Assembly: GCA_963717705.1 (NCBI GenBank)
Contig: CAVQWT010000005.1
Location: forward strand, 558,001 to 622,000
Direction of reading: 5' to 3'
Source: CAVQWT01 sp963717705
GTDB lineage: Bacteria; Pseudomonadota; Gammaproteobacteria; Burkholderiales; Casimicrobiaceae
Length of the DNA stretch: 64,000 bases
Under the pieces are notes generated by a model, which did not search any database, was not told where the DNA came from, and saw nothing but the letters and a program-made list of their open reading frames with translations. Position numbers and translations under genes: made by a program. This document shows positions 8,325 to 16,987 of this stretch, in pieces (the first letter of the stretch is position 1; every line of letters starts with the position of its first letter).

Positions 8325-9491
8325 TTACTTGCCGGCGACGGCCGCGACGATCTTCTGCGCGGCGTCGGCCATGTTGTCGGCGGAGATGATCGGCAGCCCG
8401 GAGTCCTTCAGGATCTGCTTGCCGAGGTCCTCGTTGGTGCCCTTCATCCGCACCACCAGCGGCACCGAGAGGTGCGTCTCCTTCACCGCGACGACGACGC
8501 CGTTGGCGATGGTGTCGCAGCGCATGATGCCGCCGAAGATGTTGACCAGGATGCCCTTGACCTTCGGGTTCTTCAGCATGATCTTGAACGCCTCGGTGAC
8601 CTTCTCGGCCGTGGCGCCGCCGCCGACGTCGAGGAAGTTCGCCGGCTCGCCGCCGAACAGCTTGATCGTGTCCATCGTCGCCATCGCGAGGCCGGCGCCG
8701 TTGACGAGGCAGCCGATGTTGCCGTCGAGGGAGATGTACGAGAGGTCGAACTTCGACGCCTCGATCTCCGCCGCGTCCTCCTCGTCGAGGTCGCGCATCG
8801 CGACGATCTCGGGGTGGCGGAACAGCGCGTTCGAGTCGAAGTTGAGCTTGGCGTCGAGCGCGATCACCTTGCCGTCGCCGGTGACGATCAGCGGGTTGAT
8901 CTCGGCCAGCGACGCGTCGGTCTCGTCGAACGCCCGGTAGAGGCCCTGCAGCATCGAGCGCGCCTGCGCGACGCTGCCTTCGGGCACGCCGATCTTGCGC
9001 GCGACGTCGTCGGCCTCGGCGTCGGTCAGTCCCTTCGCGGGGTCGATGAACACCTTGTGGATCTTCTCCGGCGTGTGCGCGGCGACGTGCTCGATGTCCA
9101 TGCCGCCCTCGGAGCTCGCCATCAGGCAGACACGCTGCGTCGTGCGGTCGACGACCATGCCGACGTACAGTTCCTTCCTGATGTCGGCGCCCTCCTCGAC
9201 CAGCAGCCGGCGCACCTTCTGGCCTTCGGGGCCGGTCTGGTGCGTGACGAGCTGCATGCCGAGGATCTCGCCGGCGAGCTTCTTCACCTCGGGGATCGAG
9301 CGGGCAAGCTTGACGCCGCCGCCCTTGCCGCGGCCGCCGGCGTGGATCTGCGCCTTGACCACCCACACCGGGCCGCCCAGCGACTCGGCGGCCTTCACCG
9401 CCTCGTCGACCGAGAACACGGGGACGCCGCGCGGCACGGGCATGCCGTACTTGCGGAAGATTTCCTTGCCTTGGTACTCGTGGATCTTCAC
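8325..9491 (-). CDS. sucC: succinyl-CoA synthetase beta subunit
   Basis: The 388-residue ATP-grasp subunit of succinate-CoA ligase. It begins MKIHEYQGKEIFRKYG (GTG start, with AGGAG five bases before it), has the nucleotide-binding VVKAQIHAGGRGKGGG, the Asn/Asp metal-binding region EINPLIVTGDGKVIALDAK and FNFDSN-like sequence, and ends with the alpha-subunit interface (LKDSGLPIISADNM). It pairs with SucD encoded immediately downstream. The gene begins about 90 nt from the end of a DUF2889 gene on the same strand. Nothing is unusual in length or motifs. Confidence 0.98.
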   Translation of the reverse strand: MKIHEYQGKEIFRKYGMPVPRGVPVFSVDEAVKAAESLGGPVWVVKAQIHAGGRGKGGGVKLARSIPEVKKLAGEILGMQLVTHQTGPEGQKVRRLLVEEGADIRKELYVGMVVDRTTQRVCLMASSEGGMDIEHVAAHTPEKIHKVFIDPAKGLTDAEADDVARKIGVPEGSVAQARSMLQGLYRAFDETDASLAEINPLIVTGDGKVIALDAKLNFDSNALFRHPEIVAMRDLDEEDAAEIEASKFDLSYISLDGNIGCLVNGAGLAMATMDTIKLFGGEPANFLDVGGGATAEKVTEAFKIMLKNPKVKGILVNIFGGIMRCDTIANGVVVAVKETHLSVPLVVRMKGTNEDLGKQILKDSGLPIISADNMADAAQKIVAAVAGK

Positions 9492-9583
9492 GGGAGCTCC
9501 TGGAGTTCGGGCGCTCGCGCGCGACTGCCGGCGGGATCACCGGGCCGCGCGCGCGTCCCCCTTCGAAAGCGGATCGACGCCGG

Positions 9584-10129
9584 TCACGCCGCGCCCCGGT
9601 ACCACTTGGGGTAATAGCGGCGCACCGTGTCGCTGGTGTGCTCGAGCGCGTGGCAGCGATCGAGCTGGTACGGCCTTTCCTCGTGCGGCTCGATCTCGCG
9701 GCGCAGTCCGGCAAAGGTCTGCAGCGCCGCGGTCGGCAGGAATGCGATCAGTTCGGTCAGGTGCGTGCAGCCGTGCACGCCGCCCATCACCTCGAACAGC
9801 CGCTGGCGGAAGCCCTTCATCAGGTTCGCGCCGACCAGCTTCGCGTAGGCGGGGCCGATCAGCTCGCAGCCGTCGGTGTACGGGACGCGGTCGCTGACGG
9901 CGACGATGGCGTGGATGACGAACGTGCGGTCGATGGTCACGCGGACCGCCATGTCGTGCACCGGCTCGCCCGCCAGGCGCACGCCGGACAGGAGCTCGTA
10001 GTCCCGGTCCTTGACGTCGGCGAGGTAGGCGTCGATGTCGTAGAGACCGTCGTCGCGCCGCCAGCCCTCATAGCGGATGCGGCGCACGTGCAGGCGCTCG
10101 CGGGACTCGGGGGCGGCAGGAAGGGGCAT
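9584..10129 (-). CDS. DUF2889 domain protein
   Basis: A 181-residue soluble protein of the DUF2889 family, common in Burkholderiales. It has RRIRYEGWRRDDGLYDIDAYLADVKD at the start (given here as RIRYEGWRRDDGL), a beta-rich middle (VHDMAVRVTIDRTFVIH) and the family end GCTHLTELIAFLPTAALQT followed by CHALEHTSDTVRRYYPKWY. The conserved Cys and His residues suggest metal binding or catalysis, but no function is established. Start ATG 10129 was chosen because the 39 residues possible upstream are Pro/His-rich and unlike the family. It is divergent from glpK across a 268-nt gap. Confidence 0.88.
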   Translation of the reverse strand: MPLPAAPESRERLHVRRIRYEGWRRDDGLYDIDAYLADVKDRDYELLSGVRLAGEPVHDMAVRVTIDRTFVIHAIVAVSDRVPYTDGCELIGPAYAKLVGANLMKGFRQRLFEVMGGVHGCTHLTELIAFLPTAALQTFAGLRREIEPHEERPYQLDRCHALEHTSDTVRRYYPKWYRGAA

Positions 10130-10250
10130 CGGCGGCGGGTCGGGGGGCGGAAGTTGGCGCAGGGCGGCGGGAGGGTGGTGGAACGGCGGCGGGACGAAGG
10201 CGTGCGGACGGGAGCGGATGGGGGCCGCGGGCATCCGCGGCGGCACCGGC

Positions 10251-10256
10251 TACAAT
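10251..10256 (+). promoter_or_regulatory. candidate -10 element upstream of glpK
   Basis: TACAAT stands out in the very GC-rich 268-nt gap between the DUF2889 gene and glpK. No convincing -35 is seen at 16-18 nt. If used, the glpK leader would be about 135 nt long. The rest of the gap has only short GC-rich inverted repeats. Confidence 0.35.
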
Positions 10257-10397
10257 TCCGGCGCCGGCGGTTCGCTCCGGCGGGATGGGCCCCGCCGCAC
10301 CGGACCGCGCCGCAAAACCCCCATTTTATGACGCCGCCCGAGGGTGCCGCAACCGCGGCGCCGAAACGGCCGGCGCAGTGTCCGGGAGACCGCCTCG

Positions 10398-11876
10398 ATG
10401 CCCTACGTCCTCGCCCTCGACCAGGGAACCACCAGTTCCCGCGCGCTGGTGTTCGACCGCGAAGGCACCGTCCGCGGCTCGGCGCAGCAGGAGTTCCGGC
10501 AGATCTTCCCGCACCCGGGCTGGGTCGAGCACGACGCCACCGAGATCTGGGCGACGCAGTCGGGCGTGCTGCACGAGGCGCTGGCCAAGGCCGGCGTCGG
10601 CGCCGGCGACATCGCGGCGATCGGCATCACCAACCAGCGCGAGACCACCGTGCTGTGGGACCGCCGGACGGGCCGCCCGGTCGCGCACGCCATCGTCTGG
10701 CAGGACCGGCGGACCGCACCGTACTGCGACGAGCTGCGCGCCGCCGGCCACGCGCCGATGATCGCGCGCAAGACCGGGCTGGTGCTCGACGCGTATTTCT
10801 CCGGCACCAAGCTCAAGTGGCTGCTCGACCACGTGCCCGGCGCCCGCGCCCGCGCCGCCGACGGCGAGCTCGCGTTCGGCACCATCGACAGCTGGCTGGT
10901 GTGGAACCTCACCGGCGGCCGCGAGCACGTCACCGACCCGTCCAACGCCAGCCGGACGCTGCTCTACGACATCCATCGCGGCGACTGGGACGACGAGCTC
11001 CTCGCGCTGTTCGACGTGCCCCGCGCGGTGCTGCCGCGCCTCGTGCCCTCGTCGGGGGTGGTGGCGACGGCGCCGCTGGGCGGCGTCGACGTCCCGATCG
11101 CGGGCATCGCCGGCGACCAGCAGGCGGCGCTGTTCGGCCAGGCCTGCCATGCGCCGGGGCTCGCCAAGAACACCTACGGCACCGGCTGCTTCCTGCTGCT
11201 CAACACCGGCACCCGCGCGGTGGCGTCGCAGAACAACCTGCTGACCACCGTCGCCTGGGAGCGCGCCGGGCAGCGCGACTATGCGCTCGAAGGCAGCGTG
11301 TTCATCGGCGGCGCCGTCGTGCAGTGGCTGCGCGACGGGCTCAGGATCATCCGCACCGCGGCGGACATCGGGCCCCTGGCGGCTTCGGTGCCCGACAACG
11401 GCGGCGTCTACCTGGTGCCGGCGTTCGCCGGGCTGGGCGCGCCGCACTGGGACGCCTACGCCCGCGGCGCCGTGTTCGGCCTGACGCGCGGCGCCACCGG
11501 CGGCCACCTCGCCCGCGCGGCGCTGGAGGCGATCGCGTTCCAGAGCGCCGACGTGCTGGCCGCGATGCAGAAGGACGCCGGCCTCACGCTGACCGAGCTG
11601 CGGGTCGACGGCGGCGCGACCGCCAGCGACCTCCTGATGCAGTTCCAGGCCGACCTCCTCGGCGTGCCCGTCGTGCGGCCGAAGGTGCTGGAAACCACCG
11701 CGCTGGGCGCCGGCTACCTCGCCGGCCTGGCGGTGGGCTACTGGACCGACCCCGCCGACGTCGCGGCGAACTGGAAGATCGACCGCAGCTTCGAGCCGTC
11801 GATGCCGCGCGATCGCGTCGCCGAGCTGACCGCGGGCTGGAACAAGGCGGTCGAGCGGGCCAAGGGCTGGGCCTAG
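10398..11876 (+). CDS. glpK: glycerol kinase
   Basis: A 492-residue FGGY-family kinase that makes sn-glycerol-3-phosphate from glycerol and ATP. It starts MPYVLALDQGTTSSRALVFD (actin-fold phosphate-binding loop) and contains WVEHDATEIW, ITNQRETTVLWDR, WQDRRT, the glycerol-binding GTIDSWLVWNLTGG, IAGDQQAALFGQ and DGGATASDLLMQFQAD. ATG 10398 has GGGAGA 10 nt upstream and gives the normal N-terminus. It stands upstream of, and convergent with, the ugp glycerol-phosphate uptake operon, so the region is a glycerol/glycerol-phosphate locus. No glpF or glpD is present in the window. Confidence 0.98.
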   Translation: MPYVLALDQGTTSSRALVFDREGTVRGSAQQEFRQIFPHPGWVEHDATEIWATQSGVLHEALAKAGVGAGDIAAIGITNQRETTVLWDRRTGRPVAHAIVWQDRRTAPYCDELRAAGHAPMIARKTGLVLDAYFSGTKLKWLLDHVPGARARAADGELAFGTIDSWLVWNLTGGREHVTDPSNASRTLLYDIHRGDWDDELLALFDVPRAVLPRLVPSSGVVATAPLGGVDVPIAGIAGDQQAALFGQACHAPGLAKNTYGTGCFLLLNTGTRAVASQNNLLTTVAWERAGQRDYALEGSVFIGGAVVQWLRDGLRIIRTAADIGPLAASVPDNGGVYLVPAFAGLGAPHWDAYARGAVFGLTRGATGGHLARAALEAIAFQSADVLAAMQKDAGLTLTELRVDGGATASDLLMQFQADLLGVPVVRPKVLETTALGAGYLAGLAVGYWTDPADVAANWKIDRSFEPSMPRDRVAELTAGWNKAVERAKGWA

Positions 11877-11921
11877 GGAGCCAAGGTCCGGGCCCGGCGG
11901 GCCAAGGTCTGGGCCCAGCGG
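11859..11921 (+). repeat. three tandem copies of a 21-nt unit across the glpK stop codon
   Basis: Copies at 11859-11879, 11880-11900 and 11901-11921 share the core GCCAAGGnCnGGGCC. The first copy contains the last codons and stop of glpK (AKGWA-stop) and the other two lie just outside. Copies two and three differ at only two positions. This looks like a small tandem duplication of the gene's end that changed nothing in the protein. Confidence 0.8.
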
Positions 11922-12011
11922 GCAAATGGCGAGGGCGCGGACATGGGCGCGTGCACCCGGGCCCCGGCTGGTGCGGCCCGGGGTCCCGCGAGCCGTCGGA
12001 AGCCCCTCGAC

Positions 12012-12017
12012 TAGAAT
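12012..12017 (+). promoter_or_regulatory. candidate -10 element placing the start of transcription at the MFS start codon
   Basis: TAGAAT ends 7 nt before the ATG at 12024, which would make the ATG the first transcribed codon. No Shine-Dalgarno sequence is present between them. The -35 region is weak. Confidence 0.45.
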
Positions 12018-12023
12018 GCGCGG

Positions 12024-13235
12024 ATGAACGCGTCGCACCGCGCCGACTGGCGCACCCCCACCATCGTGCTCATCGCCAGCAGCGTCATCCTGGCGCTGGC
12101 GATGGGCATCCGCCACGGCTTCGGCCTGTTCCTGCAGCCGATGAGCACGGAGCTGGGCTGGGGCCGCGAGACCTTCGCCTTCGCGATGGCGGTGCAGAAC
12201 CTGGTCTGGGGCGCAGCGACGCCGTTCGCCGGCATGCTCGCCGACCGCTTCGGCGCGCACCGCGTCACCTTCGTCTGTGGCCTGCTGTACGTCGCGGGCC
12301 TCGCGACGATGGCGCAGGCGACGACGCCGCTCGCACTGGTGCTGTCGGCCGGCGTGCTGATCGGCCTCGGCCTTTCCGGCGTGACATTCTCGGTCCTCGC
12401 CGGCGTGATCGGCCGCCGGTACCCGCCCGCTAAGCGCAGCATGGCGCTGGGCGTGTCGTCGGCGGCGGCCTCGTTCGGGCTGTTCGCCGTGCTGCCGCTG
12501 ACGCAGGGGCTGCTGTCCGGCGTCGGTTGGTACGCCGCGCTGCTGACGCTGGCCGGGGCGGCGCTGCTGATGCTGCCGCTGTCGACCGTGTTCAACGAGA
12601 CGCTCCTCCCGCGCGCGCATGCCTTCCAGCAGTCGGCCGGGCAGGCGATCCGCGAGGCGATGGGCCACCGCGGCTACCTGCTGCTGACGCTGGGCTTCTT
12701 CGTCTGCGGCTTCCACGTCGTCTTCATCGGCGTCCACCTGCCGGCGTACCTCGCCGACAAGGGGATGGCGCCGCACGTGGCGGTGACGGCGCTGGCGCTG
12801 GTCGGATTGTTCAACATCGTCGGCACCTACACCGCAGGGCTGCTCGGCGGCCGCATGCCCAAGCGCTGGATCCTGTCGTTCATCTACTTCGCGCGCGCCG
12901 TCGTCATCGCCGTCTTCGTCTGGTTGCCGGTCACGCCATGGAGCGTGTACGCGTTCGCGATGGCGCTGGGCCTGCTGTGGCTGTCGACGGTGCCGGTGAC
13001 CAACGGCATCGTCGCCGGCATCTTCGGTGTCCGCTACCTCGGCATGCTGTCGGGCGTGACCTTTTTCAGCCACCAGATCGGCAGCTTCCTCGGCGCGTGG
13101 CTGGGCGGGCGCCTGTACGACACCACCGGCAGCTACGACGTCGTCTGGTGGCTGGCGATCGCGCTGGGCGTCGTCGCCGGCCTCATCAACCTGCCGATCG
13201 ACGAAAGGGAAATCCGGCGCCCGGCGCCGGCGTGA
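12024..13235 (+). CDS. MFS transporter (monocarboxylate/oxalate-formate type)
   Basis: A 403-residue carrier with twelve predicted helices. It opens with a short polar N-terminus and helix 1 (IVLIASSVILALAMGIRHGFGLFL), with the OFA/MCT-like GLFLQPMSTELGWGRETFAFA sequence after it. The loop 2-3 MFS signature is GMLADRFGAHRVT, and the second half ends with a helix around VVWWLAIALGVVAGLINLPI. Substrates of this subfamily are often organic acids; none can be deduced here. No ribosome-binding site precedes the ATG, and a -10-like hexamer sits 7 nt upstream, so a leaderless transcript is possible. It is convergent with ugpQ. Confidence 0.88.
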   Translation: MNASHRADWRTPTIVLIASSVILALAMGIRHGFGLFLQPMSTELGWGRETFAFAMAVQNLVWGAATPFAGMLADRFGAHRVTFVCGLLYVAGLATMAQATTPLALVLSAGVLIGLGLSGVTFSVLAGVIGRRYPPAKRSMALGVSSAAASFGLFAVLPLTQGLLSGVGWYAALLTLAGAALLMLPLSTVFNETLLPRAHAFQQSAGQAIREAMGHRGYLLLTLGFFVCGFHVVFIGVHLPAYLADKGMAPHVAVTALALVGLFNIVGTYTAGLLGGRMPKRWILSFIYFARAVVIAVFVWLPVTPWSVYAFAMALGLLWLSTVPVTNGIVAGIFGVRYLGMLSGVTFFSHQIGSFLGAWLGGRLYDTTGSYDVVWWLAIALGVVAGLINLPIDEREIRRPAPA

Positions 13236-13333
13236 CCTCTATCGTTCACGTCGGCGTCGCGCCGGGTGCGTGGGCTGGCTTTCCCGGGCCTGGAATCCGA
13301 AGCCGGCGTGCCGGCGCGCGCCGGGGTCGCCGA

Positions 13334-14138
13334 TCAGGGCAGCGGCGGCGCCGCAACCAGCGAATCGGCGGCCACGCGGTCGACGGCGTCGGTGATGATG
13401 CCGTCGACGCCCCACGCGGCCAGCTCCGCGATGCGGTCCGCCTCGTTCGGCGTCCAGCAGAGTACGCGGTAGCCGGCGGCGCGCGCGTCGGCGACGAGGC
13501 CTTCGTTCAGCAGCTGGTGGTCGACGTCGACGGCGACGCAGTCGAGCCGCGCGAGCCGCGCCTTCCAGTCGTCCGGCATGGACGTCCTCCAGCAGCAGCG
13601 CGCGAGGCAGCGCCGGCACCGCATCGCGCGCCGCCGCGAGCGACTCCTCGTCGAACGACGACAGCAGCGGCGGCACCTCGGCGTCGCGCCACAGCGTCGC
13701 CGCGTCGAGCGCGACGGCGGCGCCGGTCTCGCGCTCGCGGCCCGGCGTCGCCTTGATCTCGATGTTGCACATGACCCCGTGGGCGCGCGCCCAGCGCGCG
13801 ATCGCCGCCAGCGTGGGCAGCGGCTCGCCGGCGTACTTGGCCGAGTGCCAGCCGCCGGCATCGAGCCGCGAGAGCTCGCGCCAAAGCAGCGCGTCGGCGC
13901 GCCCGCGCCCGGACGTCGTGCGCTCGAGCGTCGCGTCGTGCAGCAGGAAGCTCACGTTGTCGGCGGCGAGCTTGACGTCGAACTCGACCATCCGGTAGCC
14001 GTGCGCGTGACCGACGCGCATGGCGGTCAGCGTGTTCTCGGGCGCGAGCCTGCCGGCGCCGCGGTGGGCGACCAGCCGCGGATAGGGCCAGGCGCGCGCG
14101 AACGCGGCGGTCGGTGACGCGCGATCGGTTGTGGTCAT
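13334..14138 (-). pseudogene. ugpQ: glycerophosphodiester phosphodiesterase (UgpQ), one frameshift
   Basis: Hydrolyses glycerophosphodiesters to glycerol-3-phosphate and alcohol in the cytoplasm. From ATG 14138 the frame shows the GDPD start LVAHRGAGRLAPENTLTAM with catalytic His and the EN pair, MVEFDVKLAADN, LLHDATLERTT (second His) and CNIEIKATPG. At about 13577 the frame is lost, and the remainder (WKARLARLDCVAVDVDHQLL, YRVLCWTPNEADRIAELAAWGVDGIITD) continues in another frame to 13334. The 805-nt span is 3n+1, so one base is inserted. All catalytic residues lie before the break, but the C-terminal barrel strands would be lost. The start overlaps the ugpC stop by four bases (ATGA), placing it last in the ugp operon. 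Confidence 0.85.
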
Positions 14139-15199
14139 CGGATGCGTGCCCCCCCCACCGGATCGAAAAGCAGCACGCGTGCGGGATCGGCGCGCACATG
14201 CAGCGTCGTGCCAATGGCCGGATGGATGCCGTGCGGCACGCGCACCAGCATGCGCTCGGATCCGTGGCCCAGGTGGAGCAGCGCGTCGGCACCCAGTTGC
14301 TCGACCATCTCGACCGGGCCGGCGAACGAGGACTCGCCTTCCCCGCACGGCGCAAGGTGCTCGGGGCGCGCACCGACCATCACGGGCCGGCCAGCCTCGA
14401 GCGCCGCACCTGCGATTTCGACCCGGCCGCCGGCATCCAGCGCAACCGCGCTGCCGCCCGCCGCCCTGCCGGGCATGAAGTTCATCGCCGGCGAGCCGAT
14501 GAAGCCGGCGACGAACATCGTCGCCGGATCGTCGTAGACGCTCATCGGCGTGCCGATCTGCTCGGCGCGCCCCGCGTTCATTACCACCATCCGGTGCGCC
14601 AGCGTCATCGCCTCGACCTGGTCGTGGGTGACGTACAGCGACGTGGTGCCGAGCCGGCGGTGGAGCTGCTGGATCTCGAACCGCATCTGCACGCGCAGCT
14701 TGGCGTCGAGGTTCGACAGCGGCTCGTCGAACAGGAACACCGCCGGCTCGCGGACGATGGCGCGGCCCATCGCGACGCGCTGCCGCTGGCCGCCGGAGAG
14801 CTCGCGAGGCCTGCGGCCGAGCAGCGGCCCCAGCTCGAGGATGCCGGCCGCCCGGTCGACGCGCGCCCGGATGTCGTCCTTCGCGAAGCCGCGGATCTTG
14901 AGGCCGTAGGCCATGTTGTCGAACACGCTCATGTGCGGGTAGAGCGCGTAATTCTGGAAAACCATCGCGATGTCGCGGTCCTTGGGTTCCAACTTGTTCA
15001 CCACGCGGTCGCCGATCGCGATCTCGCCGGAGGTGATCACCTCGAGGCCGGCGACCATGCGCAGCAGCGTCGACTTGCCGCAGCCGGACGGACCGACGAT
15101 CACGACGAACTCGCCGTTGGCGACGTCCGTCGTGACCCCGTGGATCACCTGGAGGTCGCCGTACTTCTTCTTGACGTCGCGGAAGGAAACGCTGGACAT
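14135..15199 (-). CDS. ugpC: sn-glycerol-3-phosphate ABC transporter ATP-binding protein
   Basis: A 354-residue ATPase of the MalK/UgpC class. Walker A is GPSGCGKSTLLRMVAGLE, the Q-loop lies in MVFQNYALYPHMSVFDN, the signature is LSGGQRQRVAMGRAI, Walker B is AVFLFDEPLSNLD and the switch His is in YVTHDQVEAM. A C-terminal OB-type regulatory domain (from about residue 240) has MVGARPEHL. It energises uptake through UgpA/UgpE. The gene is 3 nt from ugpE and overlaps ugpQ. Its 3' end runs through an eight-base G homopolymer, read here without loss of frame. Confidence 0.95.
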   Translation of the reverse strand: MSSVSFRDVKKKYGDLQVIHGVTTDVANGEFVVIVGPSGCGKSTLLRMVAGLEVITSGEIAIGDRVVNKLEPKDRDIAMVFQNYALYPHMSVFDNMAYGLKIRGFAKDDIRARVDRAAGILELGPLLGRRPRELSGGQRQRVAMGRAIVREPAVFLFDEPLSNLDAKLRVQMRFEIQQLHRRLGTTSLYVTHDQVEAMTLAHRMVVMNAGRAEQIGTPMSVYDDPATMFVAGFIGSPAMNFMPGRAAGGSAVALDAGGRVEIAGAALEAGRPVMVGARPEHLAPCGEGESSFAGPVEMVEQLGADALLHLGHGSERMLVRVPHGIHPAIGTTLHVRADPARVLLFDPVGGARIR

Positions 15200-15202
15200 G
15201 TT

Positions 15203-16051
15203 CTATTTCTCGGTTTCGACGAGGCCCTTGACGAACCACTTCTGCATCAGCACGACCACCAGCGCCGGCGGCAGCATCGCCAGGATCGCCGTCGCCATGA
15301 TCAGGTTCCATTCGTTGGCCGAGTCGCTGCCGACGATCATGCGCTTGATGCCGATCACGGTCGTGTACATCGACTCGTCGGTGGTGATGAGCAGAGGCCA
15401 GAGGTACTGGTTCCAGCCGTAGATGAACTGGATGACGAACAGCGCCGCCATCATGGTCTTGGACAGCGGGAGCAGGACGTCCAGGAAGAACCGCATCGGC
15501 CCCGCGCCGTCGACCCGCGCGGCCTCGGCCAGCTCGTCGGGAACGGTCATGAAGAACTGCCGGAACAGAAAAGTGGCCGTGGCCGATGCGATCAGCGGCA
15601 CCGTCAGCCCGGCATAGGTGTTCAGCATCCCGAGATCGGAGATCACCTTGAACGTGGGGATGATGCGGACCTCCACCGGCAGCATCAGGGTGACGAAGAT
15701 CATCCAGAAGAAGAACATGCGGAACGGAAAGCGGAAGTAGACGATCGCGAACGCGGAGATGACCGAGATCGAGATCTTGCCCAGCGGGATCACCAGCGCC
15801 ATGACCAGGCTGTTGACCAGCATCCTCCACACCGCCGCCTTCGACCCGGTCGTCGTCCCGGCGCCGAGGACCTGCGAATAGTTGTGCAACAGCTGATCGC
15901 CGGGGACCAGCTGCATCGGCACCTGCATGACCTGCTCGAGCGTGAGGGTCGAGGCGACGAACGTGACGTAGAGCGGGAACGCGATCACCAGCACGCCGCC
16001 GATCAGCACCGCGTGCGAAAGCACCGTCAGCCAGCGGCGGTTCTCGACCAT
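15203..16051 (-). CDS. ugpE: sn-glycerol-3-phosphate ABC transporter permease UgpE
   Basis: A 282-residue inner-membrane permease with six helices. It starts MVENRRWLTVLSHAVLIGGV, very like E. coli UgpE. It has the large periplasmic loop typical of the MalG/UgpE class and the EAA loop EAARVDGAGPMRFFLDVLLPLS that docks to the ATPase. The ATG overlaps the ugpA stop by one base (TGATG), which implies translational coupling. It forms the channel with UgpA. Confidence 0.95.
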   Translation of the reverse strand: MVENRRWLTVLSHAVLIGGVLVIAFPLYVTFVASTLTLEQVMQVPMQLVPGDQLLHNYSQVLGAGTTTGSKAAVWRMLVNSLVMALVIPLGKISISVISAFAIVYFRFPFRMFFFWMIFVTLMLPVEVRIIPTFKVISDLGMLNTYAGLTVPLIASATATFLFRQFFMTVPDELAEAARVDGAGPMRFFLDVLLPLSKTMMAALFVIQFIYGWNQYLWPLLITTDESMYTTVIGIKRMIVGSDSANEWNLIMATAILAMLPPALVVVLMQKWFVKGLVETEK

Positions 16052-16932
16052 CAGTACTGGACCTTGCGCTCGATGAAGCGGAACTGGGCCACCGTCAGGG
16101 TGATGACGATGAACATCAGGATCACCGACTGCGCGGAGGAGCCACCAAGGTCAGCCGCCTTAACGCCGTCGTGGTAGACCTTGTAGACGAGGATCAGGGT
16201 CGCCTGCGCCGGCCCGCCCTGCGTGGTGGCGTCGATGACGCCGAAGGTCTCGAAGAAGGCGTAGACGATGTTCACCACCAACAGGAAGAACGTCGTCGGC
16301 GACAACAGCGGAAATATGATCGTCCAGAAGCGGCGGGTCGGTCCCGCGCCGTCGATCGCCGCCGCCTCGATCAGCGATTTCGGGATCGACTGCAGGCCGG
16401 CGAGGAAGAACAGGAAGTTGTAGCTGATCTGCTTCCACACCGACGCGATCACCACCAGCAGCATCGCCTGGTTGCCGTTGATGATCCAATTCCAGTCCAC
16501 GCCGAAGCCCTTGAGCACGTAAGTGACGATGCCGATCGAGGGCGCGAACAGGAATGCCCACAGCACGCCCGCGACCGCCGGCGCCACCGCGTAGGGCCAG
16601 ATCAGCAGCGTCTTGTACGCCAGCGCCCCGCGCAGCACGCGGTCCGCCATGGTCGCCAGCAGCAACGAGACCGCGAGGCCCGAGACCGCCACCAGCACGC
16701 TGAACACCGCCGTCACCTTGAAGGATTCGAGGTAGTTGCGGTCGTTGAACAGCGCAGTGAAATTCTGCAGGCCGACGAACTGGGTCTTCAGGCCGAACGC
16801 GTCCTGCAGCTGGAACGAGTACCAGACCGCCTGCGCGGCCGGCCAGAAGAAGAAGACGACCGTGATGACGATCTGCGGGGCCACCAGCGCGTACGGCAGC
16901 CAGGCCGAGCGGAAGACGACTCGCTTCTCCAC
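16051..16932 (-). CDS. ugpA: sn-glycerol-3-phosphate ABC transporter permease UgpA
   Basis: A 293-residue permease. The N-terminus (VFRSAWLPYALVAPQIVITV) and the loop QFVGLQNFTALFND closely follow E. coli UgpA. It has six helices and the EAA motif EAAAIDGAGPTRRFWTIIFP for contact with UgpC. The start codon is GTG 16932, with only a poor ribosome site, in line with lower expression than the binding protein encoded 55 nt upstream. A stable UUCG hairpin occupies that gap. Confidence 0.95.
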   Translation of the reverse strand: MEKRVVFRSAWLPYALVAPQIVITVVFFFWPAAQAVWYSFQLQDAFGLKTQFVGLQNFTALFNDRNYLESFKVTAVFSVLVAVSGLAVSLLLATMADRVLRGALAYKTLLIWPYAVAPAVAGVLWAFLFAPSIGIVTYVLKGFGVDWNWIINGNQAMLLVVIASVWKQISYNFLFFLAGLQSIPKSLIEAAAIDGAGPTRRFWTIIFPLLSPTTFFLLVVNIVYAFFETFGVIDATTQGGPAQATLILVYKVYHDGVKAADLGGSSAQSVILMFIVITLTVAQFRFIERKVQY

Positions 16933-16956
16933 GGGGGAAGGGGAAGGAACAGGGAA

Positions 16957-16974
16957 AGGGCGCCGAAGCGCCCT
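16957..16974 (-). ncRNA. UUCG-tetraloop hairpin between ugpB and ugpA
   Basis: In the 55-nt ugpB-ugpA gap the minus-strand transcript has a perfect 7-bp stem AGGGCGC/GCGCCCT closed by a TTCG loop in the C(UUCG)G context, an exceptionally stable tetraloop. Two T and a run of C follow, so it is a poor terminator. A hairpin here would protect the ugpB 3' end from exonucleases and so keep the binding protein in excess, as described for malE-malF type operons. Confidence 0.6.
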
Positions 16975-16987
16975 CTCTGCCGACCCG

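Noticed and set aside
14150..14157. Eight-base C/G homopolymer at the end of ugpC as a possible phase-variation tract
   Set aside because: The frame is intact through it and it affects only the last residues, so a switch would have little effect.
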